Assembly: GCF_013364215.1 (NCBI RefSeq)
Contig: NZ_CP054923.1
Span: 5,394,001-5,458,000 of the forward strand
Direction: 5' to 3'
Length of the DNA: 64,000 nucleotides
DNA from: Verrucosispora sp. NA02020
Lineage (GTDB): Bacteria; Actinomycetota; Actinomycetes; Mycobacteriales; Micromonosporaceae
Shown: positions 1-8,380 of the stretch, in pieces
Layout of the letters: each line of letters opens with the position of its first letter
How positions within the stretch are numbered: position 1 is the stretch's first letter
Made by a program: the position numbers and the translations under genes
The notes under the pieces: generated by a model
The model's input: only the letters and a program-made list of their open reading frames with translations
Databases searched by the model: none
What the model was told of the DNA's origin: nothing

Positions 1-1
1 G

Positions 2-418
2 GTGCTGCTGCGCCAGGAAGGCAAGATCCAGCACATCGGGCTCTCCGAGGTGACCGTCGCGCAGGTCGAGGCGGCCCGCCGGATCGCGCCGATCGTCTCG
101 GTGCAGAACCTCTACAACGTGGCCGACCGCAGCGCCGAGGAGGTGCTGACCTACTGCGAGACGAACGACGTCGCGTTCATCCCGTGGTTCCCGATCGCCA
201 CCGGCGAGCTGGCCCGCCCCGGCGGACCGCTGGACGCCATCTCCACCGAGCACGGCGCGACGCCCGCCCAGCTCGCGCTCGCCTGGCTGCTGCGCCGCTC
301 GCCGGTGATGCTGCCGATCCCCGGCACCTCGTCGGTGGCCCACCTGGAGGAGAACGTCGCCGCCGCCACCATAGAGCTGACCGACGCCGAGTACGAGTCC
401 CTCGCCACCGCCACCTGA
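2..418 (+). CDS. Aldo/keto reductase, C-terminal part (5' end outside window)
   Basis: This open frame runs in from the left edge and covers about 138 residues of an NAD(P)H-dependent aldo/keto reductase. Visible family features are the C-terminal half of the (beta/alpha)8 barrel (GKIQHIGLSEV, then SVQNLYNV, IPWFPIATGEL) and the cofactor-binding segment LPIPGTSSVAHLEENV near the end. The catalytic Asp, Tyr and Lys would lie upstream and cannot be seen. The pattern resembles the AKR group that reduces small carbonyl compounds; the substrate is not inferable. It converges on the secreted lipase gene, with a palindrome between the two genes. Confidence 0.88.
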   Translation: MLLRQEGKIQHIGLSEVTVAQVEAARRIAPIVSVQNLYNVADRSAEEVLTYCETNDVAFIPWFPIATGELARPGGPLDAISTEHGATPAQLALAWLLRRSPVMLPIPGTSSVAHLEENVAAATIELTDAEYESLATAT

Positions 419-487
419 CCCACCCCCGCGCCACGACCCACCGCACCACGGCCTCCGCGCGCCGGCCCTCCGCGCGCCGGCCCACCG

Positions 488-563
488 CGCCGATCATGGA
501 GTTGCGGCAGGGACAAAGGGTGGCAATCACCACTACTCCTGCACCACAACTCCATGATCGGCG
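488..563. repeat. Palindromic intergenic element (GATCATGGAGTTG type)
   Basis: A perfect 17-bp inverted repeat (488-504, CGCCGATCATGGAGTTG, and its complement at 547-563) encloses a 42-nt centre that holds further small complementary pairs (GCAGG/CCTGC and GGTG/CACC). It lies between two convergent genes, so a bidirectional terminator or RNA-stabilising hairpin is a reasonable reading. A related element with a similar core lies at 21683-21754. Confidence 0.75.
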
Positions 564-602
564 GGGCGGAAGGGACGGGCGGGGCGGGTGGGAGGGCGGG
601 GG

Positions 603-1514
603 TCAGAGGGCCAGGCAGGCGGGGTTGACGGGTTGGTCGCGGAGGGCTTGGCGGATCACGGAGTACGTGGTGCCGTCGGTCACCAGGCCGAGGTGCCCGA
701 CGACGCGGAGTGGACACCGGGACTGGATCAACACGTTCGTCGCCCCGTCGGCCAGCGTGGCGTTGTCGACCGGGCGCACCAGTTCGTCCTGCCGGGTACG
801 CACGGTGGTCCAACGGACGTCACCGGGGGTGTCGTCACCGGCGTTCAGCGCGGCGAGGAACGGCGAGCCGATCGTCATCTGCTGGCAGGCGACCACTCCC
901 GCACAACTGCCCAGGCCGAGGAAGGCCACGATGTTGGCGACGTACGTGCCGTACTGCGGGGTGCCCAGGCTGACGTAGCGTCCGACGGCGTCCCCGCCGC
1001 CCAGGTTCTTGATGTAGTAGCGGCTGACCAGGCCGCCTTCGGAGTGGGCGACCAGGTCGACCCTGGCCGCGCCGGTGCTGGCGCGGACCTGGCCGACGAA
1101 ACTGCGCAGGCTTCCGGCGGACGTGGTGATGTCGCCGAGCCCGAGGTTCGGCAGCGGATAGATCCAGACGCGGTACCCGTCGGCGCGCAGCCGCGCGGCG
1201 AGCGGTTCGTAGACGGCGGCGAAGCCGCTGAGCCCGCCGACGACGATGACCGGGTTGGCCCCGGCAAGGGCCCGCAGGCCGTCGGCGGATCCCGCCGCGC
1301 CGCCGTGATCGGGGGCGGCACCCGCCGGGCCAGAGCCGGCCAGGTCAGAACCGACCGGACCGGTATCGGCCAGGACCGAGCGATCGGTGGCGGCACCTGC
1401 CGTTGACGTGTCGGAGACGGGCTCGGCGGTGGCGGCGGCCGGGGAGGCCAGGACGGTGGCGAGGGCCAGGGCCAGGGCCAGGGCCAGGACGGGGACAGCC
1501 TTTCGGAGCAGCAT
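603..1514 (-). CDS. Secreted alpha/beta-hydrolase lipase (class 2-like)
   Basis: A 303-residue exported lipase or esterase. The N-terminus is a Sec signal peptide (MLLRKAVPV, an Ala-Leu repeat core, then SPAAATAEP), followed by a low-complexity Ala/Gly linker to about residue 85. The fold then starts with NPVIVVGGLSGF (oxyanion region), and the nucleophile elbow is AHSEGG with Ser158. A cysteine-bearing C-terminal half ends NPACLAL. The start was chosen because GGGAGGTG lies just upstream; in-frame codons further upstream lack a ribosome site and would bury the signal peptide. Substrate is presumably an acyl ester or lipid outside the cell. Confidence 0.85.
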   Translation of the reverse strand: MLLRKAVPVLALALALALATVLASPAAATAEPVSDTSTAGAATDRSVLADTGPVGSDLAGSGPAGAAPDHGGAAGSADGLRALAGANPVIVVGGLSGFAAVYEPLAARLRADGYRVWIYPLPNLGLGDITTSAGSLRSFVGQVRASTGAARVDLVAHSEGGLVSRYYIKNLGGGDAVGRYVSLGTPQYGTYVANIVAFLGLGSCAGVVACQQMTIGSPFLAALNAGDDTPGDVRWTTVRTRQDELVRPVDNATLADGATNVLIQSRCPLRVVGHLGLVTDGTTYSVIRQALRDQPVNPACLAL

Positions 1515-1697
1515 CGCTGCACCTCCCAAGGGGGATCCCGGGGTTGCCGGGTGGAGGCGGTGGGGGTGTCCGATCGACCGTGCCTCGATGATGCGGGCCA
1601 CAATCCGGAAACGTCAATGAAAAGTTACGCGCGGGTAGCGATCTCTTCGCCGCCACCCCACGAACACCGCGGAGAGCGGAGCGCACCGCCGGACGGC

Positions 1698-1734
1698 GGA
1701 CGCCGCACGCACCGGCCGGGTGCGTGCGGCGTCC
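1698..1734 (-). terminator. Strong hairpin terminator after terC
   Basis: A perfect 16-bp inverted repeat (GGACGCCGCACGCACC and its complement) with a 5-nt loop, 15 nt past the terC stop codon. There is no U-tract, which is common for actinomycete terminators. It also insulates the divergent lipase promoter. Confidence 0.8.
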
Positions 1735-1749
1735 AGGGTGGTACGGGCG

Positions 1750-2553
1750 TCAGCCGGCCGGGGCCTTCTCCGGCTCGGGCTCGGGTCGGGCCGGACCGTT
1801 CTTGACGTACGTCGGGTGCAGTTGCACCGGCTGGTTCTCCTGTCGGCGTCGCTGACGCGACCGGACCCGCAGGTTGAGGAACTCCACGAAGATCGAGAAG
1901 GCGATCGGGCCGTACACGTAGCCCTTCGGGATGTGCTGGTCGAGGCCCTCGGCGATCAGGCTCGCACCGATGATCAGCAGGAACGACAGGGCGAGCATCT
2001 TGACCGTCGGGTGCTGGTTGACGAAACTGCTCACCGCATTGACCGAGACCAACATGATGATCATGGCGATCACCACGGCGGCCACCATGATGGCGAGTTC
2101 GTCGACCATGCCGACCGCGGTGATCACCGAGTCGAGCGAGAAGACCACGTCCAGCACCAGGATCTGCGCGATGACCACACTGAACGAGGCGGCCTTCTTG
2201 CCCGACTTGGCGTGGTCGGATCCCTCCAGGTGCTCGTGGATCTCGTACGTCGCCTTGCCGACCAGGAACAACCCGCCGAGCAGCAGGATCAGGTCCCGCC
2301 CGGAGATCTCCTGACCGAGCACGGTGAACAGCGGAGCGGTCAGGCCGATGATCCAGGACAACGAGGCCAACAGGATCAGACGGGTGATCAGGGCGAGCGA
2401 GATACCGATCATCCGGGCGCGGGCCTGCTGGTGCTCAGGTAACCGGCCGGACAGGATCGAGATGAACACGACGTTGTCGATGCCCAGCACGATCTCCAGC
2501 AGGAGCAGGGTCGCGAACGCGATCCACAGCTCGGGACTGGTCAGGAATTCCAT
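1750..2553 (-). CDS. TerC-family integral membrane protein
   Basis: A 267-residue multi-spanning protein of the TerC family. These proteins are linked to tellurite resistance and, in better studied members, to manganese export during protein secretion. The hallmark acidic membrane motifs are present: LLLLEIVLGIDNVVFISIL at the N-terminus and LVLDVVFSLDSVITAVGMVDE in the middle, where Asp and Glu residues likely line a metal path. About seven hydrophobic segments are visible; the C-terminal tail is charged and Pro/Glu rich. The start is the ATG in front of MEFLTSPELW with GAGGA upstream; a longer frame exists but its first 32 residues do not look membrane-like. A strong terminator follows. Confidence 0.93.
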   Translation of the reverse strand: MEFLTSPELWIAFATLLLLEIVLGIDNVVFISILSGRLPEHQQARARMIGISLALITRLILLASLSWIIGLTAPLFTVLGQEISGRDLILLLGGLFLVGKATYEIHEHLEGSDHAKSGKKAASFSVVIAQILVLDVVFSLDSVITAVGMVDELAIMVAAVVIAMIIMLVSVNAVSSFVNQHPTVKMLALSFLLIIGASLIAEGLDQHIPKGYVYGPIAFSIFVEFLNLRVRSRQRRRQENQPVQLHPTYVKNGPARPEPEPEKAPAG

Positions 2554-2702
2554 TCCATCCTCGACTTCCAGACCGCCGCCGGGTCGGCACCCGGAGCCAT
2601 CGGCGGATCTGCGTACGCATGGCGTACCGCGCCGGAGGTTCCGCCGCAACCCCAGGCGGTCGGCACCCGCGCAGGGTGCGGCGCGATGGCATGCTGTGAG
2701 CC

Positions 2703-4055
2703 GTGCGCGGCACCTCGCCCTCCGATGAAGAGCGTCTCCGGGTCATGCCGTGGTGGCTGATCCTGATCGGGCTGCTGGTGGCCGCCCTGCTCGGCTGGTG
2801 GGTGCTGGACTGGCTGCTCGGCGAGGCCGACCGGGCCGCCGCACCGGACACCCGGGCCGGCCTGCGTATCGACGCGATCCGCACCGGCCTGACGGTGGTT
2901 GCCGGCACCGGCGGCGGGCTCGCCCTGCTGCTCGCCGCCCGCCGACAGTGGATCAACGAGCGGGCGCAGCGACACCAGGAGACCGTCGCCGCACGGGACC
3001 AGGAACACCGCGACCGGGTGCAGGCGCACGTCGAGGCGGTCGCCGAGGCCGGGCAGCGGCACCAGGAACGGCAGGCCGAGGCCGCCGCGTACGACGCCGC
3101 CGAGCGCCGACTCACCGAGCTGTACACCCGGGCCGTCGAACTGCTCGGCAACGACAACGCCGCGGTACGCCTCGGCGGACTGCACGCCCTGGAACGCCTC
3201 GGTCAGGACAACCCGGCACAGCGCACGACCATCGTGGCGGTGCTCTGCGCGTACCTGCGGATGCCGCCGGACGACGACGCGCGCGAGTCGGAGGTACGGC
3301 GTACCGCGCAGCGGGTGGTGACCGCGCACCTGCGCGCGGACGGCGACGCGTTCTGGCCCGGTATGCGGCTGGACCTGACCGGCGCCCGCCTGCACGACCT
3401 CGACGCCTCCGGGTGCACCCTCGACGACGCGGACCTGACCGGCGCGACCTGCACCGGCGTCACCCGGTTCGGCGGTGCCCGCCTCGGTGGCCGGCTGGTG
3501 CTGGCGGCCACCTTCGACGAGCTGGTGCTGGACGCGGTCACCGGCGACGCGGAGATCGTCCTGGACGGTGCGCGGATCACCGGCGGGCTGCACGCCGACG
3601 GCGCCGAGTTCGGCGGGCGGGTCTCCGCCCGGCGCGCCGTGCTCGGCGAGACCTCCTGGCGCGGCGCCACGTTCCGCCGCTCGGTGACCTTCGACCACAC
3701 CACGTTCGGCGGCGGCGCCGACTTCGGCCGGGCGTCGTTCCTCGGCGGACTCTCCATGGAGCACACCGTCTTCGGCGGCCACGCCGACTTCCGCGACACC
3801 CTCTTCGCCGACCTGGCCCTGTTCCGCTGGACCGAGTTCGCCACCGACGCCTGGTTCACCGGTGCCCGCTTCCCCGGCACGGCGAACTTCGGTCGCGCCC
3901 GCTTCGGTGGCCCGGTCAGCTTCGAGTCCGCCACGCTGGCCCACCGCCCCCGGGTCGACCGGGCCCGCGCGACGGCGTCCGCCGCCCACGTCTGGCCCGA
4001 CGGCACCACCGTCGCGCCCCTGGACGACGACTGGCTCCTGCTCACCGACCCGTGA
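2703..4055 (+). CDS. Membrane-anchored pentapeptide-repeat protein
   Basis: A 450-residue protein of unknown function. Two hydrophobic segments lie near the N-terminus (WWLILIGLLVAALLGWWVL and TVVAGTGGGLALLLAA). Next comes a Gln/Glu/Arg-rich helix of about 60 residues that is probably a coiled coil, then a region that looks like a small helical domain (LYTRAVELLGNDNAAVRLGGLHALERLGQDN). The C-terminal half carries degenerate pentapeptide repeats of the A(D/N)(L/F)xx type (DADLTGA, ADFGRAS, ADFRDTL, ANFGRAR), predicted to form a right-handed quadrilateral helix. The family often has this layout in actinomycetes. The GTG start has a CATGCT hexamer 7 nt upstream, fitting a leaderless transcript; ATG at 2745 is the alternative. 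Confidence 0.85.
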   Translation: MRGTSPSDEERLRVMPWWLILIGLLVAALLGWWVLDWLLGEADRAAAPDTRAGLRIDAIRTGLTVVAGTGGGLALLLAARRQWINERAQRHQETVAARDQEHRDRVQAHVEAVAEAGQRHQERQAEAAAYDAAERRLTELYTRAVELLGNDNAAVRLGGLHALERLGQDNPAQRTTIVAVLCAYLRMPPDDDARESEVRRTAQRVVTAHLRADGDAFWPGMRLDLTGARLHDLDASGCTLDDADLTGATCTGVTRFGGARLGGRLVLAATFDELVLDAVTGDAEIVLDGARITGGLHADGAEFGGRVSARRAVLGETSWRGATFRRSVTFDHTTFGGGADFGRASFLGGLSMEHTVFGGHADFRDTLFADLALFRWTEFATDAWFTGARFPGTANFGRARFGGPVSFESATLAHRPRVDRARATASAAHVWPDGTTVAPLDDDWLLLTDP

Positions 4056-4103
4056 CCGGGGTCGCGCAGTCCGACCTCGACTCCCCGCCCCGGATCCCCT
4101 GCC

Positions 4104-4907
4104 TCACGGCGAGGTGAGCGGTTCGGCCCGGTAGGCCCGGTGCAGCAGGGACAGGAAGGAGGGTGCGTCGGGCAGCGGCACCGCGTCGATCCGGCGCACC
4201 GCCACGCCCGGCGTCCACGAGTTCATCACCACGCACCCCGCCATGCTCGGCAGGTCGGCGACGGTGACCTCCTGGACGCGCTGCGGGACGCCGAGGCGGT
4301 CCACCTGGCGGCGGACGATGCCCATCGTGGTCCCGCCCAGCATCTCCGCGTCGGGCCACACCACCGACGTACCGTCCCAGAAGGCAAGGTTCCAGATCGT
4401 CCCCTCACTCAACCGTCCCCGCCGGTCGACGAACGCGGCGTCGTCGGCACCTCGCCCCACGGCCTGACGGAGAAGATGCGTCTTGGCCACCTCGCCGACG
4501 TGTTTCACCTCCGGAAGCACCCGGTCGTACCCGACCGTCGCCAGCGTCAGCGGCCCCTGCGGCCCGGATGCCGCCGGCCCCGTCCGCACCAGCACCGACA
4601 GTTCGTCGTCCGGACCGGGCAGGGTGAACTCGCCCGCCGACGAGTACACGGTGGCCAGCAACGAGACATCGTCCGGGCTCTGCGCCAGAGCCGCCCGCAG
4701 GTGGGCACGGACCCGCTCGTCGGGCACCACCCGACCGAACATCCGGGTCGAGGCGGACCGCAGCCGCTCCAGGTGCAGGTCGAGGCCCCGCACCTGTCCC
4801 CCGCGTACCTGCATGGCGGTGAAGTGCGCGTGGCCCGCGAAGGCCAGCGGTGCCAGGTCCTCAGCGGTCGCCGTCCGGCCGTCGCGCTGCACAACGAAGT
4901 ACGTCAT
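4104..4907 (-). CDS. Class IV PLP aminotransferase (branched-chain / aminodeoxychorismate-lyase-like)
   Basis: A 267-residue fold-type IV PLP enzyme. The presumed Schiff-base lysine is in VKHVGEVAKTHLLRQ, and the family signature follows as a run with DDAAFVDRRGRLSEGTIWNLAFW. The phosphate-binding loop LGGTTMGIVRRQ and the C-terminal CVVMNSWTPGVAVRRID are also present. Members act as branched-chain or D-amino-acid aminotransferases or as 4-amino-4-deoxychorismate lyase; the sequence alone does not choose. It is divergent from a broken merR-type gene and shares a 64-bp promoter region with it. A TACGCT hexamer lies 6 nt before the ATG. Confidence 0.87.
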   Translation of the reverse strand: MTYFVVQRDGRTATAEDLAPLAFAGHAHFTAMQVRGGQVRGLDLHLERLRSASTRMFGRVVPDERVRAHLRAALAQSPDDVSLLATVYSSAGEFTLPGPDDELSVLVRTGPAASGPQGPLTLATVGYDRVLPEVKHVGEVAKTHLLRQAVGRGADDAAFVDRRGRLSEGTIWNLAFWDGTSVVWPDAEMLGGTTMGIVRRQVDRLGVPQRVQEVTVADLPSMAGCVVMNSWTPGVAVRRIDAVPLPDAPSFLSLLHRAYRAEPLTSP

Positions 4908-4913
4908 ATCGGC

Positions 4914-4919
4914 AGCGTA
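4914..4919 (-). promoter_or_regulatory. -10-like hexamer for leaderless aminotransferase mRNA
   Basis: On the minus strand TACGCT ends 6 nt before the ATG at 4907, the spacing expected when transcription starts at the start codon. No ribosome site is visible. Confidence 0.45.
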
Positions 4920-4923
4920 CGAT

Positions 4924-4939
4924 CTGACATCAGTGTCAG
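4924..4939. promoter_or_regulatory. Candidate MerR-type operator
   Basis: Inverted repeat CTGACATCAGTGTCAG, with arms TGACA and TGTCA around 4 nt, between the divergent aminotransferase and MerR-remnant starts. Dyads of this kind in the promoter spacer are usual for MerR regulators, but the adjacent regulator is truncated here. Confidence 0.45.
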
Positions 4940-4971
4940 TTTCCAGTGCGGATGGGGCAGATCACATCGGG

Positions 4972-5151
4972 ATGAAGATCGGCGAACTGTCGCGCCTCAC
5001 CGGCGTCAGCCCCCGGCTCCTGCGCTACTACGAGGAGCAGGGACTGCTCACCTCGTACCGGATCGGTGCCGGCCACCGCCAAACGACCCACCGTGCCTGT
5101 CCGCTCCTCGCAGGACGATGCGCCGACACCCCTGTCGCCCTGACCCGTTGA
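4972..5151 (+). pseudogene. Truncated MerR-family regulator
   Basis: The frame starts with a textbook MerR winged helix: MKIGELSRLTGVSPRLLRYYEEQGLLTSYR. Where the family continues with a second wing motif, the frame loses similarity after GAGHRQ and stops after 59 residues. No dimerisation helix or effector domain follows in any frame up to 5327. It is therefore read as a decayed regulator, or one whose 3' part was replaced. The ATG has weak upstream purines. If expressed it could at most be a DNA-binding fragment. Confidence 0.75.
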
Positions 5152-5327
5152 CTGGCTGCGGGGGGGTCGACGTCGGCCTGCGATTGTGGCAGTGCAGCAG
5201 GAGTCGGCGCGGCGTGTCGAACAGCTACGGTGCCACGCTCGTCGAGTGAGCCGCGGCCGCGCGGATCGACGGACACTGTTACCATCGCCGCAGCCAATGC
5301 CCCGCACTCGCGAGAACCGGCGAATAC

Positions 5328-6434
5328 ATGCTTCCTGACGGCCAGGATCCGTACCTCCTCCTCGGCGTCACCAAGGATTCGACGCCGACGCAGATTCGGG
5401 AGCGATATCGCATTCTCGTGCAGGTCTGGCATCCGGACCGGCACCAGTCGAGTCCGGAGAATGTGCGGGCCGAGGCGACCCGGCAGATGCAGCAGATCAA
5501 CGCGGCGTACAAACTGCTCCTCGACAGCCACGGCCGCGACACGAGCGAACACCGGACCGGCGGTGGTGGACAGAGCTGGGCCGGTGGTGAACAGAGTCGG
5601 ACCGCTGAGCGCGAGACCTTCGAGCAGGAACAGGAGCGGCGCAAACGGGAGCGCGACGCCTACGAACGCCAGGCGCAGGAACGCGATGCCCGCCGGCGTG
5701 CCACCGCGGAACGGGAGGCGCGGCAGCGCGCGGCCGAGGAACGAGAGGCCCGCGAACGCGAGACGCGGGAAAAGGAACGGCAGGAACGCGAGCGGGAGGC
5801 CCGCGAACGCCAGCATCCCTCGGCCCGGTGGACCCACCCGTCGTACGACCCGGTGGAGCTACCGGAATCACTCGTCATCCGCCCGATCACCGTGTCCCTG
5901 CCGAATGGCGAGGAAGGATACACACTCCGGGCGTACGCCGACGAACAGAAAGAGCAGGCCGTCTTCCCCGGTGCCGACGGTCACCTGCTGCTGTTCCGGT
6001 CACAGGAATCGTTGCACCGGTATCTGACCGAGCCCGGAGCCCACGAATTGGCCACCGCACCCGGTTGGGACGATTTCATGAACTGGGTGCTCAGAACGGG
6101 TATGCGCGACGATGACGAGGAGCAGTCGTACGACTTCGACCTGATCGTCTACAACCTGAGGTTCCCGATCGCGCAATGGGTGCCGCGTCTGTTCATCACC
6201 CATCGCGACCTCGTGATGGAGGTGGCGGAGGCGTTCGAGTGGGACGACGTACGCACGCTGTTGCGGGTGGGATCGCCGCTGGACAGGCTCGACGATCTGA
6301 TGCGCGTGGCGGACCGGCCGCTCACCGGGTGGAAGGCACGTCGCCAGCTCGGCTCGTTCCCGTCCGGCCCCGTCAACACTGCCTGGCGACAGGTGATCCG
6401 CCTCGTCGGAGCCCACGTACGCTGGCTGCGGTGA
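5328..6434 (+). CDS. J-domain (DnaJ-like) protein with charged helix and unknown C-terminal domain
   Basis: A 368-residue protein. Residues 5-70 form a J domain (DPYLLLGVTKDSTPTQIRERYRILVQVWHPDRH) with the HPD triad at 35-37, which in this family stimulates the ATPase of an Hsp70. Residues about 95-165 are almost wholly Glu, Arg and Ala (repeating EREAR), predicted as a long charged helix. The last 190 residues (from about VIRPITVSLPNGEEGYTLRAY) resemble no family I recognise. There is no Gly/Phe region or zinc finger, so it is a type III J protein likely recruiting Hsp70 to a special client. No dnaK or grpE is near. Confidence 0.85.
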   Translation: MLPDGQDPYLLLGVTKDSTPTQIRERYRILVQVWHPDRHQSSPENVRAEATRQMQQINAAYKLLLDSHGRDTSEHRTGGGGQSWAGGEQSRTAERETFEQEQERRKRERDAYERQAQERDARRRATAEREARQRAAEEREARERETREKERQEREREARERQHPSARWTHPSYDPVELPESLVIRPITVSLPNGEEGYTLRAYADEQKEQAVFPGADGHLLLFRSQESLHRYLTEPGAHELATAPGWDDFMNWVLRTGMRDDDEEQSYDFDLIVYNLRFPIAQWVPRLFITHRDLVMEVAEAFEWDDVRTLLRVGSPLDRLDDLMRVADRPLTGWKARRQLGSFPSGPVNTAWRQVIRLVGAHVRWLR

Positions 6435-6464
6435 GGCCACCCGCAGGGCGCGCCGCCCCGGCGG

Positions 6465-6887
6465 TCACACCTCGTCGTCGGCGGCGACGCGGACTGCCAG
6501 CGCGGTCGCCGGGAGCGCCCCGGCGAACTCCGGAGTCGTCAGTACGCTGACGGCGACACCGGGTGCGACCAGCCAGAACGCCTGCGCCTCGCCGGTCAGC
6601 CCGGGGCCGTCGCCGTGCGGGAAGTCGCTCAGCCGCCACTGCGCCGGATCACGCTCGTGGTACGCGGCGAGGAAGTCGCGTAGCGCGTCGAGGTCGGTGA
6701 GCCGCTCCCCCCGCAGCACGTGGACGCGCAGGTCCACCTGGTGCCCGTCGGCCTTCCGGCGCTCCCAGAACCGGCTGGTGAGGCGGACGTCCTCCCACTC
6801 ACTGGCGAAGTCCGACACCTCGTCGCCGACACCGGGCGGCACATACCCGACGTGGAATCCGTCCAACACCCCGCCGTCGCGGTCCAC
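6465..6887 (-). CDS. Conserved hypothetical protein (140 aa)
   Basis: Not recognised. A soluble, acidic, mixed alpha/beta-looking protein (VDRDGGVLDGFHVGYVPPG at the start, FLAAYHERDPAQWRLSDFP in the middle, FWLVAPGVAVSVLTT near the end) without signal peptide or membrane segment. The GTG start has GAGAGGG 8 nt upstream. It begins 23 nt after the stop of the small helical protein upstream, so the two are probably cotranscribed. This pairing suggests a partner or chaperone role, but nothing in the sequence proves it. Confidence 0.7.
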   Translation of the reverse strand: MDRDGGVLDGFHVGYVPPGVGDEVSDFASEWEDVRLTSRFWERRKADGHQVDLRVHVLRGERLTDLDALRDFLAAYHERDPAQWRLSDFPHGDGPGLTGEAQAFWLVAPGVAVSVLTTPEFAGALPATALAVRVAADDEV

Positions 6888-6910
6888 TCGCCACCCTCTC
6901 GATCGTCCGG

Positions 6911-7174
6911 TCAGTTGCCCAGTGCGCGTACCTTCGTGATCGTCTCCTGGACGTGCTGCCGGGCCGGGCCACCGCCCTCGGCGGCCTGCGCGAGCGCCTG
7001 CCGGTACGAGTCGATCATCCCGATCAGCGGCCCGGCGGCCACCCCCTGCAACGCCCCCGCGACGAGTTGCCGCGCCTCGGCGGCATCCTGGGCGGCGGCG
7101 GCCGTCTTCGCCTTCGCCTCGTCCAGCTTGTGCGCGGCCGCCGCCAATCGGGCGATCATCTCCGCTGCGCTCAC
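6911..7174 (-). CDS. Small helical protein, WXG100-sized
   Basis: An 87-residue Ala/Gln-rich protein that should form two long helices around a short turn (MSAAEMIARLAAAAHKLDEAKAK..., then PLIGMIDSYRQALAQAAEGG and VQETITKVRALGN). Size and layout resemble ESX/WXG100 type substrates and the DUF6244-like proteins I associate with Micromonospora, but the WxG turn itself is missing. The GTG start has GGGGAGGGC just upstream. It lies downstream of an FtsK-like ATPase and a membrane protein on the same strand, separated from them by the IS pair. Confidence 0.7.
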   Translation of the reverse strand: MSAAEMIARLAAAAHKLDEAKAKTAAAAQDAAEARQLVAGALQGVAAGPLIGMIDSYRQALAQAAEGGGPARQHVQETITKVRALGN

Positions 7175-7293
7175 ATGCCCTCCCCGGCTCGACCGCGACC
7201 ACTCAGGAGCGTACGAGATCCGTCCGCACACCGCGACCACCCGCACCGCACACCCGATCAGAACGAGTCGGGAGCCCGGTCGGCGCGACCGAA

Positions 7294-7328
7294 GTTAGGA
7301 AGGGACCCTTTCTATACCGTAGGCGTTA
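7294..7328. repeat. Left half of a [15 protein letters not shown] palindrome, split by IS pair
   Basis: The sequence GTTAGGAAGGGACCC followed by a spacer ending GGCGTTA is the left part of the roughly 55-bp palindrome found intact at 13286, 14352 and 47587. Its right half, GCAGGGGGCCCTTCC, resumes at 9430 beyond the two IS copies. Confidence 0.8.
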
Positions 7329-8375
7329 GGCCGTGTTTCATAGCTCGGGTCGGAGCCACTCGTTGATCGCGGCGACGTGGACCGTGGCCTGGTAGCGCAC
7401 GGCGAGCTTGTCGAACCTGGTGGCCATGGCTCGATGGCGTTTGAGCTGGTTGATGCCGCACTCCACGGCGTGACGTTGCTGGTAGATGTGGGCGTCGAAG
7501 GTCGGCGGTCGGCCGCCCTTGGACCCCTTTCTGCGCCGGCTTGCGGCCTGATCGATCTTGATCGGGATCGTGGCCGGGATGCCACGTCGGCGTAGGTGCT
7601 CCCGGTTGGCGCGGGAGCTGTATGCCTTGTCCGCGAGGACCCGGTCGGGTCGAGTGCGGGGTCGGCCGCCGTCGGGCCGGGGGACCCGGATGCGGGCCAG
7701 GACCCGGGTGAACTGCGGACTGTCACCGCGCTGCCCGCCGGTCAGCAACATCGACAGCGGCTTGCGGCCCTGCTCGCAGGCCAGGTGCAGTTTGGTGGTC
7801 CAGCCACCTCGTGACCGACCCAGAGCGTGATCAGCCGGCTCGTCCTCGACCCCGCCGGGTGGTTCCTTCTGCAGCTCGGGTCGGGTGCGGGCGCCGGCGG
7901 CGTGCTGATGCGCCCGAGCGATCGTCGAGTCAACGCTGACGTCCCAGGTGATCAGACCGGCGGCGTCGGCGCGGGTCTGCAACCCGGTGACGAACCGCTG
8001 CCACACCCCGGCACGCTGCCAACGGCGGAACAGCCCGTAGACCGTCTGCCAGGGCCCGTAACACTCCGGAACATCCCGCCAGGGCGAGCCCACCCGGACC
8101 CTCCACCGGATCCCATCGATGAGCTGCCGTTTACTCCACTTCAGCGGTCGCCCTGGCTTCTTACCCCTCGGCAGCAGCGGTTCCAACGCCGCCCACTGCA
8201 CGTCAGTCAGGTCGAACCGCCTCGTCACCGGTATGGTGGCCACGAGGTCTCCGTGCTGATGGTCTGTCTTGGTCGATGAACCATCTACCGGAGACCTCAC
8301 TACGTATCGATCACCGACACGCCGAGATCTCCCTGGCCGGGGCTGACTGGCCAACCGCAGCTATGAAACACGGCC
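7329..8375 (-). mobile_element. IS5-type insertion sequence, copy 1 (1047 bp)
   Basis: The element is bounded by perfect 17-bp terminal inverted repeats, GGCCGTGTTTCATAGCT at the left and its complement at the right, and holds one transposase gene. A base-identical copy follows after 5 nt. The flanks at the outer ends (GTTA before, TAGCAGG after) fit a short TA or TAG target duplication, with the palindrome as target. Identity of the copies indicates a recent event. Confidence 0.92.
7338..8243 (-). CDS. IS5-family DDE transposase, copy 1
   Basis: A 301-residue transposase. The N-terminal part is the IS5-type DUF4096 domain ([22 protein letters not shown], then [40 protein letters not shown]). 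The catalytic DDE set is visible as [32 protein letters not shown] and [21 protein letters not shown]. The GTG start is preceded by GGAG; a longer frame up to 8354 exists, but the family begins near VTRRFDLT. The stop codon lies within the left terminal repeat, as is common in compact IS elements. Confidence 0.92.
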   Translation of the reverse strand: MATIPVTRRFDLTDVQWAALEPLLPRGKKPGRPLKWSKRQLIDGIRWRVRVGSPWRDVPECYGPWQTVYGLFRRWQRAGVWQRFVTGLQTRADAAGLITWDVSVDSTIARAHQHAAGARTRPELQKEPPGGVEDEPADHALGRSRGGWTTKLHLACEQGRKPLSMLLTGGQRGDSPQFTRVLARIRVPRPDGGRPRTRPDRVLADKAYSSRANREHLRRRGIPATIPIKIDQAASRRRKGSKGGRPPTFDAHIYQQRHAVECGINQLKRHRAMATRFDKLAVRYQATVHVAAINEWLRPEL

Positions 8376-8380
8376 TAGTA

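Noticed and set aside
4047..4063. Terminator between the pentapeptide and aminotransferase genes
   Set aside because: The dyad is only 5 bp and too weak to support.
7160..7174. Relay-type repeat at the start of the 87-residue gene (GTGAGCGCAGCGGAG)
   Set aside because: It shares a few bases with the units at 28776 and 36736, but no second copy, stop overlap or upstream gene is present, so it is likely chance.
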